From positions 1 through 64,000 of the forward strand of contig JANMYM010000083.1 in assembly GCA_031382085.1 (NCBI GenBank): a DNA stretch of 64,000 bases. The letters run 5' to 3'. The DNA comes from UBA964 sp031382085 (GTDB lineage: Bacteria; Pseudomonadota; Gammaproteobacteria; Steroidobacterales; Steroidobacteraceae). Both the position numbers and the translations under genes were made by a program. Positions 52,805 through 61,326 of the stretch are shown here, one piece after another; within the stretch, counting starts at the first letter, position 1, and each line of letters opens with the position of its first letter. Below the pieces are notes generated by a model, which had not been told where the DNA came from, did not search any database, and was given only the letters and a program-made list of their open reading frames with translations.

Positions 52805-53293
52805 ATGAACGCCAGAGAATCCGAACCGCCAACCGCACCGACTGCCGCAACTTCGCCCAGTATTGGCACTGCGATACCGATGCGCGGCGACTTTCGCGTG
52901 TTGCGCGCGATCGACACGCGCTGGATGGACAACGACGTCTACGGCCACGTCAACAACGTCGTCTATTACTCGTATTTCGACACGGCCGTGAATGGCTGGT
53001 TGTTAGATGCGACAGCAACGGATATCCGCGTGCTACCGGCCATCGGCGTCGTCGCCGAGACCAGTTGCCGGTTTCTGAAATCGATATCGTTTCCCGATGC
53101 GCTGCAGCTCGGTTTGCGCTGCGAGCGGCTTGGCCGTCGCAGCGTGGTCTATGGAATTGGAGTATTTCGCGTCGCGGAGGACGATCCGGCTGCCGTCGGC
53201 CGTTTTGTGCACGTCTATGTCGATGCGCAGACCCGCAAATCTGTCGATGTGCCCGATGTGGTGCGCGCCGCAGTGCAACGCTGTCTGGTCTGA
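52805..53293 (+). CDS. Hotdog-fold acyl-CoA thioesterase (YbgC/4HBT type)
   Basis: The 162-residue protein has a Pro/Ala/Ser-rich 25-residue N-terminus and then the hotdog core with DTRWMDNDVYGHVNNVVYYSYFD, where Asp (or Asn) acts in catalysis in YbgC/4HBT enzymes. VVAETSCRFLKSISFPDALQL follows. It should hydrolyse an acyl-CoA; chain length is unknown. It starts 25 bases from the divergent alcohol dehydrogenase. Confidence 0.88.
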   Translation: MNARESEPPTAPTAATSPSIGTAIPMRGDFRVLRAIDTRWMDNDVYGHVNNVVYYSYFDTAVNGWLLDATATDIRVLPAIGVVAETSCRFLKSISFPDALQLGLRCERLGRRSVVYGIGVFRVAEDDPAAVGRFVHVYVDAQTRKSVDVPDVVRAAVQRCLV

Positions 53294-53368
53294 GCCGGCT
53301 GCTAACGAGTGCGGGGCTTGCGCCGGCGCGGTTGGACCGGCTTTAATAGAAATATGAGCAAGGGAAAT

Positions 53369-54364
53369 ATGAGCAAGGGATTCAATCGTATTCTGCTGGC
53401 GGTCCGCGACATCGACGAACTGAAGCCGGCATTGCTGCGCAAAGTGGCCGCATTGGCACGCTCCGCGCGCACGCGGCTCGAGGTCTATCACGCGATCGCC
53501 GAGTCTGTGGTGCTGGTGCCGCCGCGCATCGGGCGCGCGGACTTCAATTACAAAAGCGTGCTGGCGACGTCGGTCAGCCGGTCAACGGCAGGTCTCGAGC
53601 GCAAAGTCGCGAAAGCCAAATTGAAGGGCGTGGTCGTCCGTTGCCGTGTCGACTGGGATTATCCGGCTTTCGAGGCCATTCTGCGCCGCGCGGCCGCCAC
53701 CAAGGCTGATCTGGTCGTTGCGGTGGTGCACAAGCATTGGCCCACGGCGCGGGTATTCCTGCGCAATGTCGACTGGGAGCTGATCCGCAGCTGTCCGGTG
53801 CCGCTGCTGCTCGTCAAGTCGACGCGGCCATATCGGCGCCCGGGCGTGCTGGTGGCCGTCGACCCGATGCATGCCGCGGACCAGCCGGCGCGGCTGGATC
53901 GACTTTTGTTAGCTACGGGATCGCGAATGGCTGCTGCGCTGCGCGGTAATGTGCAGATGGTTCACAGTTGGCAGCCGCTGTCGGTTGCGGTACCGCCGAT
54001 GCCAGGCATGCCTGGGCCGCTCTGGGTGCCACAGGATGCCGAGGACCAGCACTCGAAAACCATCGAAAAAGCCTTCATGCGGCTGGCGCGGGCCGCCGCT
54101 GTGCCGCCTAACAGACGCCACCTGCTGATGGGTTCCGTTGCGGATGCATTTGCGAGCGCGGTGCGCCGGTCGCGGGCGCAAATCATGGTCATGGGAGCCC
54201 TCTCACGACGCGGCGTCGCGCGACTGCTCATCGGCAATACCGCCGAGCGCATGCTGGATCAGCTGCCCTGCGACGTGCTGGTTGTGAAACCGCACGGATT
54301 CAAGAACAGGATATCCCGCAAGCCGCGGGGTCCGACCGTCAGCAGCATGGTGCTGCCGCTGTAG
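53369..54364 (+). CDS. Two-domain universal stress protein (UspE-like)
   Basis: The 331-residue protein holds two Usp domains: residues about 4-140 (FNRILLAVRDIDELKPAL to CPVPLLLVKS) and about 155-310 (PGVLVAVDPMHAAD to MLDQLPCDVLVVKPHG). The second has GALSRRGVARLLIGNTAERML, the ATP-binding loop of UspE-type proteins. ATG 53369 is preferred because AGGGA lies before it, inside a 15-bp tandem duplication; ATG 53354 in the first copy has no ribosome site. Expression in stress or stationary phase is inferred from the family. Confidence 0.88.
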   Translation: MSKGFNRILLAVRDIDELKPALLRKVAALARSARTRLEVYHAIAESVVLVPPRIGRADFNYKSVLATSVSRSTAGLERKVAKAKLKGVVVRCRVDWDYPAFEAILRRAAATKADLVVAVVHKHWPTARVFLRNVDWELIRSCPVPLLLVKSTRPYRRPGVLVAVDPMHAADQPARLDRLLLATGSRMAAALRGNVQMVHSWQPLSVAVPPMPGMPGPLWVPQDAEDQHSKTIEKAFMRLARAAAVPPNRRHLLMGSVADAFASAVRRSRAQIMVMGALSRRGVARLLIGNTAERMLDQLPCDVLVVKPHGFKNRISRKPRGPTVSSMVLPL

Positions 54365-54444
54365 AGCACGGACGGCGGCCAGGCGCCATGACGCCGGCAG
54401 CCACGGACGCGCGGGTGTATTCGCTGCTGCTGCGGGTGGTCGGA

Positions 54445-54987
54445 TTAGTCTGGATTCGGGCCGCTGCCGCTCGCGAGCCGTCGCCGCGCAGCGCCCAGCA
54501 GCACACGCGAATAGAGTACGTGGAACCCGCCCAGCGCGCGGAACCCCCAGCTCCTGGACGGCGCGCCAGTGACCGGGTCGGGAACCGAACGGATGCCCGA
54601 GCCGAACAGCAGTTGCGTCCCGCCGCCGGGCAGTGGCTTTACGGCCAGCCACGAGCGTGTGTGGCCACGGTAGTCGCCTAACAGTAACTGCGTGTCGGTA
54701 CGCGCAAGGACGACCCAGGCGGCAAATTGCTCGGTCGTGCCGTTGGACAGCGCCCTCACGTCCTCTGCGGTTGACGGTCGGCCGATGAGGGCTTGGATGA
54801 TGCGACGCTCGAGACGAAACGGCAGGCTGTCGTAGAACGCATTGATGAACTCGGCCAGCGATATGGCGCTGGTGAGGTCAGTCGCAAAGCAATCGAGGAA
54901 TGAGTTCCAGGCATCGGCATGCAGCCGCGCCCGATAGCTGCGCAGCAGCGAAAAATCCGGTACGGGCTTTTGGTTGACAGCAAACAC
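54445..54987 (-). CDS. Conserved hypothetical protein
   Basis: The 180-residue protein is soluble. It opens with VPDFSLLRSYRARLHADAWNSFLDCFATDL and holds FINAFYDSLPFRLERRIIQALIG, TTEQFAAWVVLARTDTQLLLGDYRGHTRSWLAVKPL and GTQLLFGSGI. I remember similar wording in uncharacterised bacterial proteins but no family name. It begins in an AT-rich stretch (54988-55069) that probably has its promoter, and it is convergent with the universal stress gene. Confidence 0.7.
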   Translation of the reverse strand: MFAVNQKPVPDFSLLRSYRARLHADAWNSFLDCFATDLTSAISLAEFINAFYDSLPFRLERRIIQALIGRPSTAEDVRALSNGTTEQFAAWVVLARTDTQLLLGDYRGHTRSWLAVKPLPGGGTQLLFGSGIRSVPDPVTGAPSRSWGFRALGGFHVLYSRVLLGAARRRLASGSGPNPD

Positions 54988-55069
54988 TACGTCTTTATTA
55001 TTCCTCTAAAGAAACAAAATAACCGATAATCCGCATTATTAGTCACAACAATGTTACAAATTGGCGCTT

Positions 55070-55561
55070 CTACCGCCGCTCGGAACGCAGTTTCGAGATG
55101 CCCAGCGCGCCGGATCGAACCACCTCCAACAGCTCGGCGCCATCGGCGAGGTCCCGCACAAAGCGTTCAACCTCGACTTCGTTCGCGGCCAGTTCAACGA
55201 TAAAGCCATTCAGCGCAGGCTCCAGGACACGCCCACCCGTGCGCACCACGTAGCCGCGCACGGCGTCGACCTGCTCGGATCGCAGCTTCAGTTTCAGCAG
55301 CACCAACTCCCGCTCCAGGTGCTCGCCACCCGTCATGTCCTCGACGCTCACCACGTCGATGAGCTTGTTGAGCTGGCTGACAATCTGGCTGATGACGGCG
55401 TCCGAGCCGCGGGTGACCAGGGTCAGTCGCGACATGGAAGGATCGTTGGTCGCGGCGACTGACAAGCTCTCGATGTTGTAGCCGCGGGTGGAAAACATGC
55501 CGGCGACGCGGGTCAGCGCACCGGCTTCGTTCTGCAGTTGGATGGCGATGATGTGACGCAT
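55070..55561 (-). CDS. ilvN: Acetolactate synthase regulatory subunit
   Basis: The 163-residue protein is a typical small subunit: an ACT domain starting RHIIAIQLQNEAGALTRVAGMFSTRGYNIESLSVA, then TRGSDAVISQIVSQLNKLIDVV, and a C-terminal domain (RELVLLKLKLR to LRDLADGAELLEVVRSGALG). It makes the catalytic subunit sensitive to valine. It is the divergent neighbour of ilvB rather than downstream of it, so the two are not one operon. Confidence 0.93.
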   Translation of the reverse strand: MRHIIAIQLQNEAGALTRVAGMFSTRGYNIESLSVAATNDPSMSRLTLVTRGSDAVISQIVSQLNKLIDVVSVEDMTGGEHLERELVLLKLKLRSEQVDAVRGYVVRTGGRVLEPALNGFIVELAANEVEVERFVRDLADGAELLEVVRSGALGISKLRSERR

Positions 55562-55565
55562 GACG

Positions 55566-55611
55566 GCTCAAGAATACCGGCTGAGCGGCGGCTTGAGCGC
55601 GCAATTTTTTT
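55566..55611 (+). promoter_or_regulatory. Terminator-like hairpin upstream of ilvB
   Basis: GCTCAAG (55566-55572) pairs with CTTGAGC (55592-55598), with an inner CCG/CGG pair, and is followed six bases later by seven T residues (55605-55611). It lies in the plus-strand leader 59 bases before the ilvB ATG, where no gene needs a stop. It could be an attenuator, but I see no leader peptide rich in branched-chain codons. Confidence 0.45.
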
Positions 55612-55669
55612 ACTTCGGACTGGCCTTTGGCCTTGCCGTTATCCCGCCAGCTGGTAGGGTTGAACGATC

Positions 55670-57535
55670 ATGTCCGCCGAAGTCCGTACCGCTGTTGCAT
55701 CGCCCTCCCTGCATCCGCTTGCCGGCCGCGCCATGTCGGGCGCGGAAATGGTCATCCAGATCATTGCGGATGAGGGCACACGGGCGATCTTCGGCTACTC
55801 GGGCGGCGCGATCCTGCCGACCTACGACGCCGTGTTTTTGTACAACCAGGCGCGGGTTGCGAAGGGCGAGGCCCAGATGCCGCTCATCGTCCCCGCCAAT
55901 GAGCAAGGCGCCGGGTTCATGGCGGCCGGCTATTCGCGCTCCACCGGCGAGGTGGGTGTCTGCCTCGTGACCTCGGGCCCGGGCGCGACCAACACCGTGA
56001 CCCCAATCCGCGATTGCATGGCGGATTCGATTCCGATGGTGGTCATTTGCGGCCAGGTGGCGACCTCGGCGATCGGCACCGATGCCTTCCAGGAGGCGCC
56101 CGTGCCGGCGCTGATGGGTGCGGTCGCCAAGCACATCTTTCTGGTTACCGATGCTAACAAGCTGGAAGCGACCATGCGCACCGCGTTCGAGATCGCGCGC
56201 ACCGGACGGCCGGGCCCGGTGGTGGTGGATCTTCCCAAGGACATCCAGAACTGGCGTGGCGAGTTCCGTGGTGAGGGCGTGCTGCCGATCCCGGGTTATC
56301 GCAAGCGCCTGTTCGCGACCCAGAATGCCGGCATCGAGGACGATGAAGCCGCGGCGTTTTTCGCCATGCTGGCGAAGTCTGAAAAACCCCTTATTTATGC
56401 CGGTGGCGGCGTCATCAATGGCGCAGCATCGCGCGAACTGCGCGAGTTTGCGCGTGCATTCAACATTCCGGTGGTCACGACCCTGATGGGCATTGGCGCG
56501 GTCGATACGACCGATCCGCTTTCCATGCACATGTTAGGTATGCACGGCACGGCGTTCGCGAACTATGCGGTCGAGGATTGCGATTTCCTGATTGCGCTGG
56601 GCGCGCGCTTTGACGACCGGGTGGCCGGCAATCCGCCGAAATTTGCGCCGCAGGCGCGGGCGATCGCGCACATCGACATCGATCGCGCCGAAATCAACAA
56701 GGTCAAACGCGTGGACTGGTCGCATGTGGGCCGGTTGGCGCCGGCCTTGTCGGCCCTCTGCATCTATGGCCGCAGTCATTTCCGGCGGCCGCCGTTAGCT
56801 CTGGCGGCCTGGCACCAGCACCTGGCGGAGCTGAAAGCGCGCCATGCGATGAACTACGACCGCGCAAGCAAGCTGATCCAGCCCTATTACGTGATCGAAG
56901 AGCTCAACAAGCGCACGCGCGGCGAAGCGATCGTGACCACCGGCGTCGGTCAGCACCAGATGTGGGCCGCGCAGTACATCGACTTTCGCGAGCCGCGCCT
57001 GTGGTTGACGTCCGGCAGCATGGGCACGATGGGTTTTGGCCTGCCGGCCGCCATCGGCGCGCAGATCGCCAATCCCGGCAAACTTGTCATCGACATCGAT
57101 GGGGATGCGTCGATCCGCATGAACATGGGCGAGCTCGAAACCGTGACCACCTATGACCTGCCGATCAAGGTCGTGGTGCTGAACAATTTCGGCGATGGCA
57201 TGGTGCGCCAGTGGCAGAAGCTTTTTTTCGAGAGCCGCATGTCGGGCAGTGATAAATCGCTGCACAAAAAGGATTTCGTGAAAGCTGCGCAGGCCGACGG
57301 CTTCAAGTACGCCGTCCGGCTGGACGACAAAGCCGACGTCACGCGCGTGGTCGACGAATTTGTCAGCTTCAGGGGCCCGGCGTTTCTCGAAGTCATCATC
57401 GATCCGGATGCGGGCGTTTACCCAATGGTCGGTCCGGGACAGTCCTATGCCGCCATGATCACCGGCGAGCACATCGCCGCGCGTGCGGCGCCGCCGCGCG
57501 ATCAGAAAGGCCCGGGACCATCGGAGATGTTCTGA
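55670..57535 (+). CDS. ilvB: Acetolactate synthase catalytic subunit
   Basis: The 621-residue enzyme has the catalytic Glu in VPANEQGAGFMAAGYSR, a PKDIQNW block, the FAD-domain stretch ARFDDRVAGNPPKF and the ThDP-magnesium motif DIDGDASIRMNMGEL ... NNFGDGMVRQWQ. It condenses two pyruvate, or pyruvate and 2-oxobutyrate, in branched-chain amino acid synthesis. The protein is somewhat longer than the usual 560-590 because of a polar C-terminal tail after SYAAMITGEHI. The gloA start is on the last stop base. Confidence 0.95.
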   Translation: MSAEVRTAVASPSLHPLAGRAMSGAEMVIQIIADEGTRAIFGYSGGAILPTYDAVFLYNQARVAKGEAQMPLIVPANEQGAGFMAAGYSRSTGEVGVCLVTSGPGATNTVTPIRDCMADSIPMVVICGQVATSAIGTDAFQEAPVPALMGAVAKHIFLVTDANKLEATMRTAFEIARTGRPGPVVVDLPKDIQNWRGEFRGEGVLPIPGYRKRLFATQNAGIEDDEAAAFFAMLAKSEKPLIYAGGGVINGAASRELREFARAFNIPVVTTLMGIGAVDTTDPLSMHMLGMHGTAFANYAVEDCDFLIALGARFDDRVAGNPPKFAPQARAIAHIDIDRAEINKVKRVDWSHVGRLAPALSALCIYGRSHFRRPPLALAAWHQHLAELKARHAMNYDRASKLIQPYYVIEELNKRTRGEAIVTTGVGQHQMWAAQYIDFREPRLWLTSGSMGTMGFGLPAAIGAQIANPGKLVIDIDGDASIRMNMGELETVTTYDLPIKVVVLNNFGDGMVRQWQKLFFESRMSGSDKSLHKKDFVKAAQADGFKYAVRLDDKADVTRVVDEFVSFRGPAFLEVIIDPDAGVYPMVGPGQSYAAMITGEHIAARAAPPRDQKGPGPSEMF

Positions 57536-57954
57536 TGAAATACCTGCATACGATGGTGCGTGTCAACGACGTGGACGCAGCGCTGAAGTTTTACTGTGGC
57601 GCGTTAGGTCTGGAGGAAATCCGCCGCAAGGACAATCCGCCGGGGCGGCACACGCTGATATTTCTGGCCGCGCCCGGCGATCACGACGCGCAGGTTGAGC
57701 TGACCCACAACTGGGACGCCGAGGTCTACACGGGCGGCCGCAACTTCGGACATCTCGCCTATGAAGTCGAGGATATTTATGCGACCTGCAGGCGCCTGAT
57801 GGACCTCGGCATCACCATCCTGCGGCCACCGCGCGATGGTTTCATGGCGTTTGTCAGGTCGCCGGACGGCATCTCGATCGAGCTGCTGCAGAAGGGCGCG
57901 CGGCGCGTGCCGGCCGAGCCCTGGGCATCGATGCCTAACACCGGTACCTGGTAA
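57535..57954 (+). CDS. gloA: Lactoylglutathione lyase (glyoxalase I)
   Basis: The 139-residue protein is a canonical GloA: YLHTMVRVNDVDAALKFYCGALG, VELTHNWDAEVYTGGRNFGHLAYEV and RSPDGISIELLQK, giving the His, Glu, His, Glu metal set. It isomerises the glutathione adduct of methylglyoxal. It shares one base with the ilvB stop, so methylglyoxal detoxification is translationally linked with acetolactate synthesis here. Glutathione would come from the gshA pathway. Confidence 0.93.
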   Translation: MKYLHTMVRVNDVDAALKFYCGALGLEEIRRKDNPPGRHTLIFLAAPGDHDAQVELTHNWDAEVYTGGRNFGHLAYEVEDIYATCRRLMDLGITILRPPRDGFMAFVRSPDGISIELLQKGARRVPAEPWASMPNTGTW

Positions 57955-57989
57955 TCGATGCGACGGCTGACGATGGTGGCTCGCGTCTA

Positions 57990-59084
57990 GTGCAGATTTC
58001 CGCCGCGGTCTGCCGCGCCGTCGATGCGCCGGTGCGCACCGAAGCCCTGGAGCTGGATGAGCCGCGCGCCGATGAAGTGCTGGTGCGCGTCGTCGCAGCG
58101 GGTGTCTGTCACACCGATTTGTTCGCGCCGAAAAGATTTCCGCTGCCCGCGGTGTTTGGTCATGAAGGCGCGGGCATCGTTGAAAAGACGGGTTCCGCGG
58201 TCACGCGCGTGCGGCGGGGTGACCGGGTCGCGATGACATTCGGCTCCTGCGGCCGCTGCCAGAATTGCCGCACCGAGCAGATGGCGGCCTGCGAAGTGGG
58301 CCACCAGCTGCAATTCGGCGGCGCCCGCGAGGACGCTTCGACTACGCTGCGCGATAGCGCGGGCGCTGTGGTGCACGGCTCGTTCTTCCAGCAATCATCG
58401 TTTGCAACCCATGCGCTTGCGACCGAGCGCAATGTGACGCGGCTTCCAGATGCGATGCCGCTCGAGCTGGCGGGTCCGTTGGGTTGCGGCATACAGACGG
58501 GCGCTGGCGCGGTGCTCAACACACTCGGCGCGCAGTCTGGGAGCAGCATCGCAATTTTCGGCGCCGGGTCGGTCGGCCTGGCCGCGGTCATGGGTGCCAG
58601 GCTCGCGCGCTGTGCGCGCATCGTCGCGATCGATATCAATTCCGAGCGCCTGGCGCTGGCACTTGAATTCGGTGCGACGCATACGCTGGACGCGCGCGAG
58701 GGCGACGTGGTTGCGCGCCTCAGGGGCATCGTGCCGCGCGGCATGGACTATTCGTTCGAGAATGCCGGCCAGGTTCAGACCTATCAGGATGCGATCGAGT
58801 GCCTGGCGCGCAAGGGCAGCTGCGCGATTGCGACCGTGCCGCTGATGGCCGAACCATTTTCGCACACACCGTTCCCGATCCTGACCGGGGGGAAAAAACT
58901 GATCGGCTGCCTCGAGGGCGACAGTGTCCCGGAGCGTTTCATTCCTTTGTTAGCCGAGCATTACCTTGCAGGGCGGCTGCCGTTCGATCGCCTGGTGAAG
59001 TACTACGATTTCGCGGACATTGCGACCGCGCTGGATGATGCTGACACGCAGCGCACGATCAAGCCGATAATACGAATGGCGTAG
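57990..59084 (+). CDS. Zinc alcohol dehydrogenase (aryl-alcohol type MDR)
   Basis: The GTG-started 364-residue protein has catalytic ligands in AGVCHTDLFA and FGHEGAGIVE, a structural zinc loop GSCGRCQNCRTEQMAACEVG, and the NAD loop IAIFGAGSVGLAAVMG with Asp in AIDINSERL. The wording is closer to benzyl/aryl-alcohol dehydrogenases than to the protein at 51652. It follows gloA by 35 bases. Substrate remains unknown. Confidence 0.88.
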   Translation: MQISAAVCRAVDAPVRTEALELDEPRADEVLVRVVAAGVCHTDLFAPKRFPLPAVFGHEGAGIVEKTGSAVTRVRRGDRVAMTFGSCGRCQNCRTEQMAACEVGHQLQFGGAREDASTTLRDSAGAVVHGSFFQQSSFATHALATERNVTRLPDAMPLELAGPLGCGIQTGAGAVLNTLGAQSGSSIAIFGAGSVGLAAVMGARLARCARIVAIDINSERLALALEFGATHTLDAREGDVVARLRGIVPRGMDYSFENAGQVQTYQDAIECLARKGSCAIATVPLMAEPFSHTPFPILTGGKKLIGCLEGDSVPERFIPLLAEHYLAGRLPFDRLVKYYDFADIATALDDADTQRTIKPIIRMA

Positions 59085-59099
59085 CACGTCCGTGCCGCG

Positions 59100-59693
59100 C
59101 TAAAACTGAGCCGGATTTCGCGCCATCTCGCGGCTGTAGAAAATCTTGATACGTGGCAGATCAGCGCCGTAGTCACCGGTCGGTATGAAGACGTCGCCGA
59201 TCAGGATGCGCTTCCTGGAAAAATCAAACGCTATCGGAACGATGGGCACGCCGGCGCCCATCGCGATAAAATAAAAACCGCGCTTCCATTCCGGCACTTT
59301 CCTGCGCGTGCCCTCGGGTGTGATGATCAGCGCCATGCGATCGCGCCTGCCAAATTCAGCGATATGCGCCTGTACAACGTTGGCTGCCTGGGCGCGATCG
59401 ATCGGCGCGCCGCCAAAGCGACGTGCGATGGGTCCGAGCGGCCAGCGGAAGATCGTGTGTTTGGCGAGCCAGGTCGCCTCGAGCCGCAGCGTCAGGTAGG
59501 CGAGAAACCCGTAAAAGAAATCCCAATTGGATGTGTGCGGCGCCACGATGATCAGGTATTTGCGCAGATTCGGCAGGTTGCCATCGATACGCCAGCCCGT
59601 GAGCCACATGAATAGAATTCCCAGTGGCCGGCGCCACCCGCTTGCGACTTGCGGACTCAGGGGTGGCAGCTCGGGGAATCGGGTCGACGGCAT
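59100..59693 (-). CDS. Lysophospholipid-type acyltransferase (PlsC fold)
   Basis: The 197-residue protein has the HX4D catalytic motif HTSNWD (His53, Asp58), an acceptor-binding TPEGTRRKVPEWKRGFYFIA and the helical start PLGILFMWLTGW. Its shortness and the WD of the first motif resemble the MlaY/YihG-like 1-acylglycerol-3-phosphate branch. It would acylate a lipid intermediate at the inner membrane. It is convergent with the alcohol dehydrogenase gene. Confidence 0.85.
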   Translation of the reverse strand: MPSTRFPELPPLSPQVASGWRRPLGILFMWLTGWRIDGNLPNLRKYLIIVAPHTSNWDFFYGFLAYLTLRLEATWLAKHTIFRWPLGPIARRFGGAPIDRAQAANVVQAHIAEFGRRDRMALIITPEGTRRKVPEWKRGFYFIAMGAGVPIVPIAFDFSRKRILIGDVFIPTGDYGADLPRIKIFYSREMARNPAQF

Positions 59694-59765
59694 TCGCCCC
59701 GGAGATTACCTCAGGCGGTCGCGAGCCGAATGGCAATCTTGCGAGGGTGCGCAGATTGCAATTCG

Positions 59766-61139
59766 TCAATCGTTGTACGCGCGCTCGCCATGGGTGGTCG
59801 TGTCGAGACCCTGACGTTCGTCTTCTTCCGCAACGCGCAGCCCGATCGTGAGGTCGACCAGCTTGTAGGCGATGAAGGCGATGACGCCAGACCAGACCAG
59901 CGTCGTGCCGACCGCCCAGGCCTGGCGCAATACCTGTGCGCCGATGCTGTCGAAGCTCGCGGCATTGGCCACGTAGTCGTACACACCTGTACCACCTAAC
60001 GCCGGTGACACGAACACGCCGGTCAGCAATGCGCCGAGGATGCCGCCGATGCAGTGCACGCCGAACACGTCGAGCGAATCGTCGTAACCGAGCTTATGCT
60101 TGAGGCTCGCGCAGGCCCAGAGGCAGATGACGCCGGCCAGCAGGCCGATGATCAGAGCGCCCATCGGGCCAACAAAACCGCAGGCCGGCGTGATGGCGAC
60201 CAGTCCGGCGACGGCGCCGGAGGCCGCACCTAACATCGTGGGCGAACCGCGCAGCGCCCATTCGGCCAGCATCCAGGACAGCGCCGCAGCGGCGGTCGCG
60301 AGCACCGTGTTAGCAAACACGAGGGCGGCGAAGCCGTTGGCTTCAAGGTTGGAGCCGACATTGAAGCCGAACCAGCCGACCCACAGCAGCGAGGCGCCGA
60401 TCATGACCATGGGCAGGCTGTGCGGCGGCATGGCGGACTGGCCGTAACCGACACGCTTGCCGATCACGAGCGCACCCACGAGGCCGGCGATACCCGCGTT
60501 GATGTGCACGACAGTGCCACCGGCAAAATCGAGCGCGCCTTTCTGGAACAGGAAACCCGCAGTCTTGCCTGCGGCCTCGGCAGTCGCGGCGTCGGTGTAG
60601 GCATCCGGACCGGCCCAGTACCACACCATGTGCGCGATGGGCAGATAGGCGAGCGTGAACCAGATGACCATGAACAATATAAGAGCCGAGAACTTAATGC
60701 GCTCGGCAAACGCGCCGACGATCAGACAGGGGGTGATCGCCGCAAAAGTTAGTTGGAAGACGAAGTAGGCAAATTCGGGAATGACCACGCCCTTGCTGAA
60801 AGTAGCCGCGACCGAATCCGGCGTCATGCCTGCCAGGAACAGACGGCTGCTGCCGCCGAAGAAATCATTGCCTTGCGTGAAAGCGAAGCTGTAACCGTAA
60901 ATCGCCCAGAGCACGGCGATCAGGCAGAAGGTGACGAACACCTGCATCAGCACCGACAGCACGTTCTTGTTGCGCACCATGCCGCCGTAGAACAATGCCA
61001 GCCCCGGGATGGTCATCAGGATGACCAGCACGGTGGAAATCAGCACCCAGGCGGTATCGCCTTTGTTAGGTACGGGGGCATCGGCCGCGGCGGCAAAGTT
61101 GACAGCGAACAGGGCGAGGAAGGCAAACAGCAATTTCAC
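59766..61139 (-). CDS. amt: Ammonium transporter with signal peptide
   Basis: The 457-residue reading begins at GTG 61139, with AGGAG eight bases upstream, and has a cleavable signal (LLFAFLALFAVNFAAAADA). The Amt core follows with DTAWVLISTVLVILMTIPG, NKNVLSVLMQVFV, the pore stretches DFAGGTVVHINAGIAGL and DDSLDVFGVHCIGGILGALLTG, and a closing EEDERQGLDTTTHGERAYND tail like E. coli AmtB. It is longer than the glnK-linked copy at 44967. A frame extension to 61280 is upstream of the ribosome site. Confidence 0.93.
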   Translation of the reverse strand: MKLLFAFLALFAVNFAAAADAPVPNKGDTAWVLISTVLVILMTIPGLALFYGGMVRNKNVLSVLMQVFVTFCLIAVLWAIYGYSFAFTQGNDFFGGSSRLFLAGMTPDSVAATFSKGVVIPEFAYFVFQLTFAAITPCLIVGAFAERIKFSALILFMVIWFTLAYLPIAHMVWYWAGPDAYTDAATAEAAGKTAGFLFQKGALDFAGGTVVHINAGIAGLVGALVIGKRVGYGQSAMPPHSLPMVMIGASLLWVGWFGFNVGSNLEANGFAALVFANTVLATAAAALSWMLAEWALRGSPTMLGAASGAVAGLVAITPACGFVGPMGALIIGLLAGVICLWACASLKHKLGYDDSLDVFGVHCIGGILGALLTGVFVSPALGGTGVYDYVANAASFDSIGAQVLRQAWAVGTTLVWSGVIAFIAYKLVDLTIGLRVAEEDERQGLDTTTHGERAYND

Positions 61140-61181
61140 GAGGGCTACTCCTGTCGATACGGAATCATCGACGGGGACACA

Positions 61182-61196
61182 GCAGCTTTCGTGCCA
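61182..61196 (-). promoter_or_regulatory. Sigma-54 promoter of the second ammonium transporter
   Basis: On the minus strand TGGCACGAAAGCTGC has a perfect -24 box TGGCAC and a GC ten bases after the GG, with CTGC for TTGC at -12. It lies about 43 bases before the GTG at 61139, implying a leader of about 30 bases. The rest of the gap 61140-61326 shows no gene. Confidence 0.7.
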
Positions 61197-61326
61197 GCTG
61201 CCAACTCTTTGAAATAGACTGGAGAATGCGCAGTTCAGGCAGCGCGGTACGCAGGCACGCACCGCAATGACGCAGCGCAAGCTTGCCTATGCTCCAAAGT
61301 GGGGCGTCCGCCGACGCGAACAAGCG

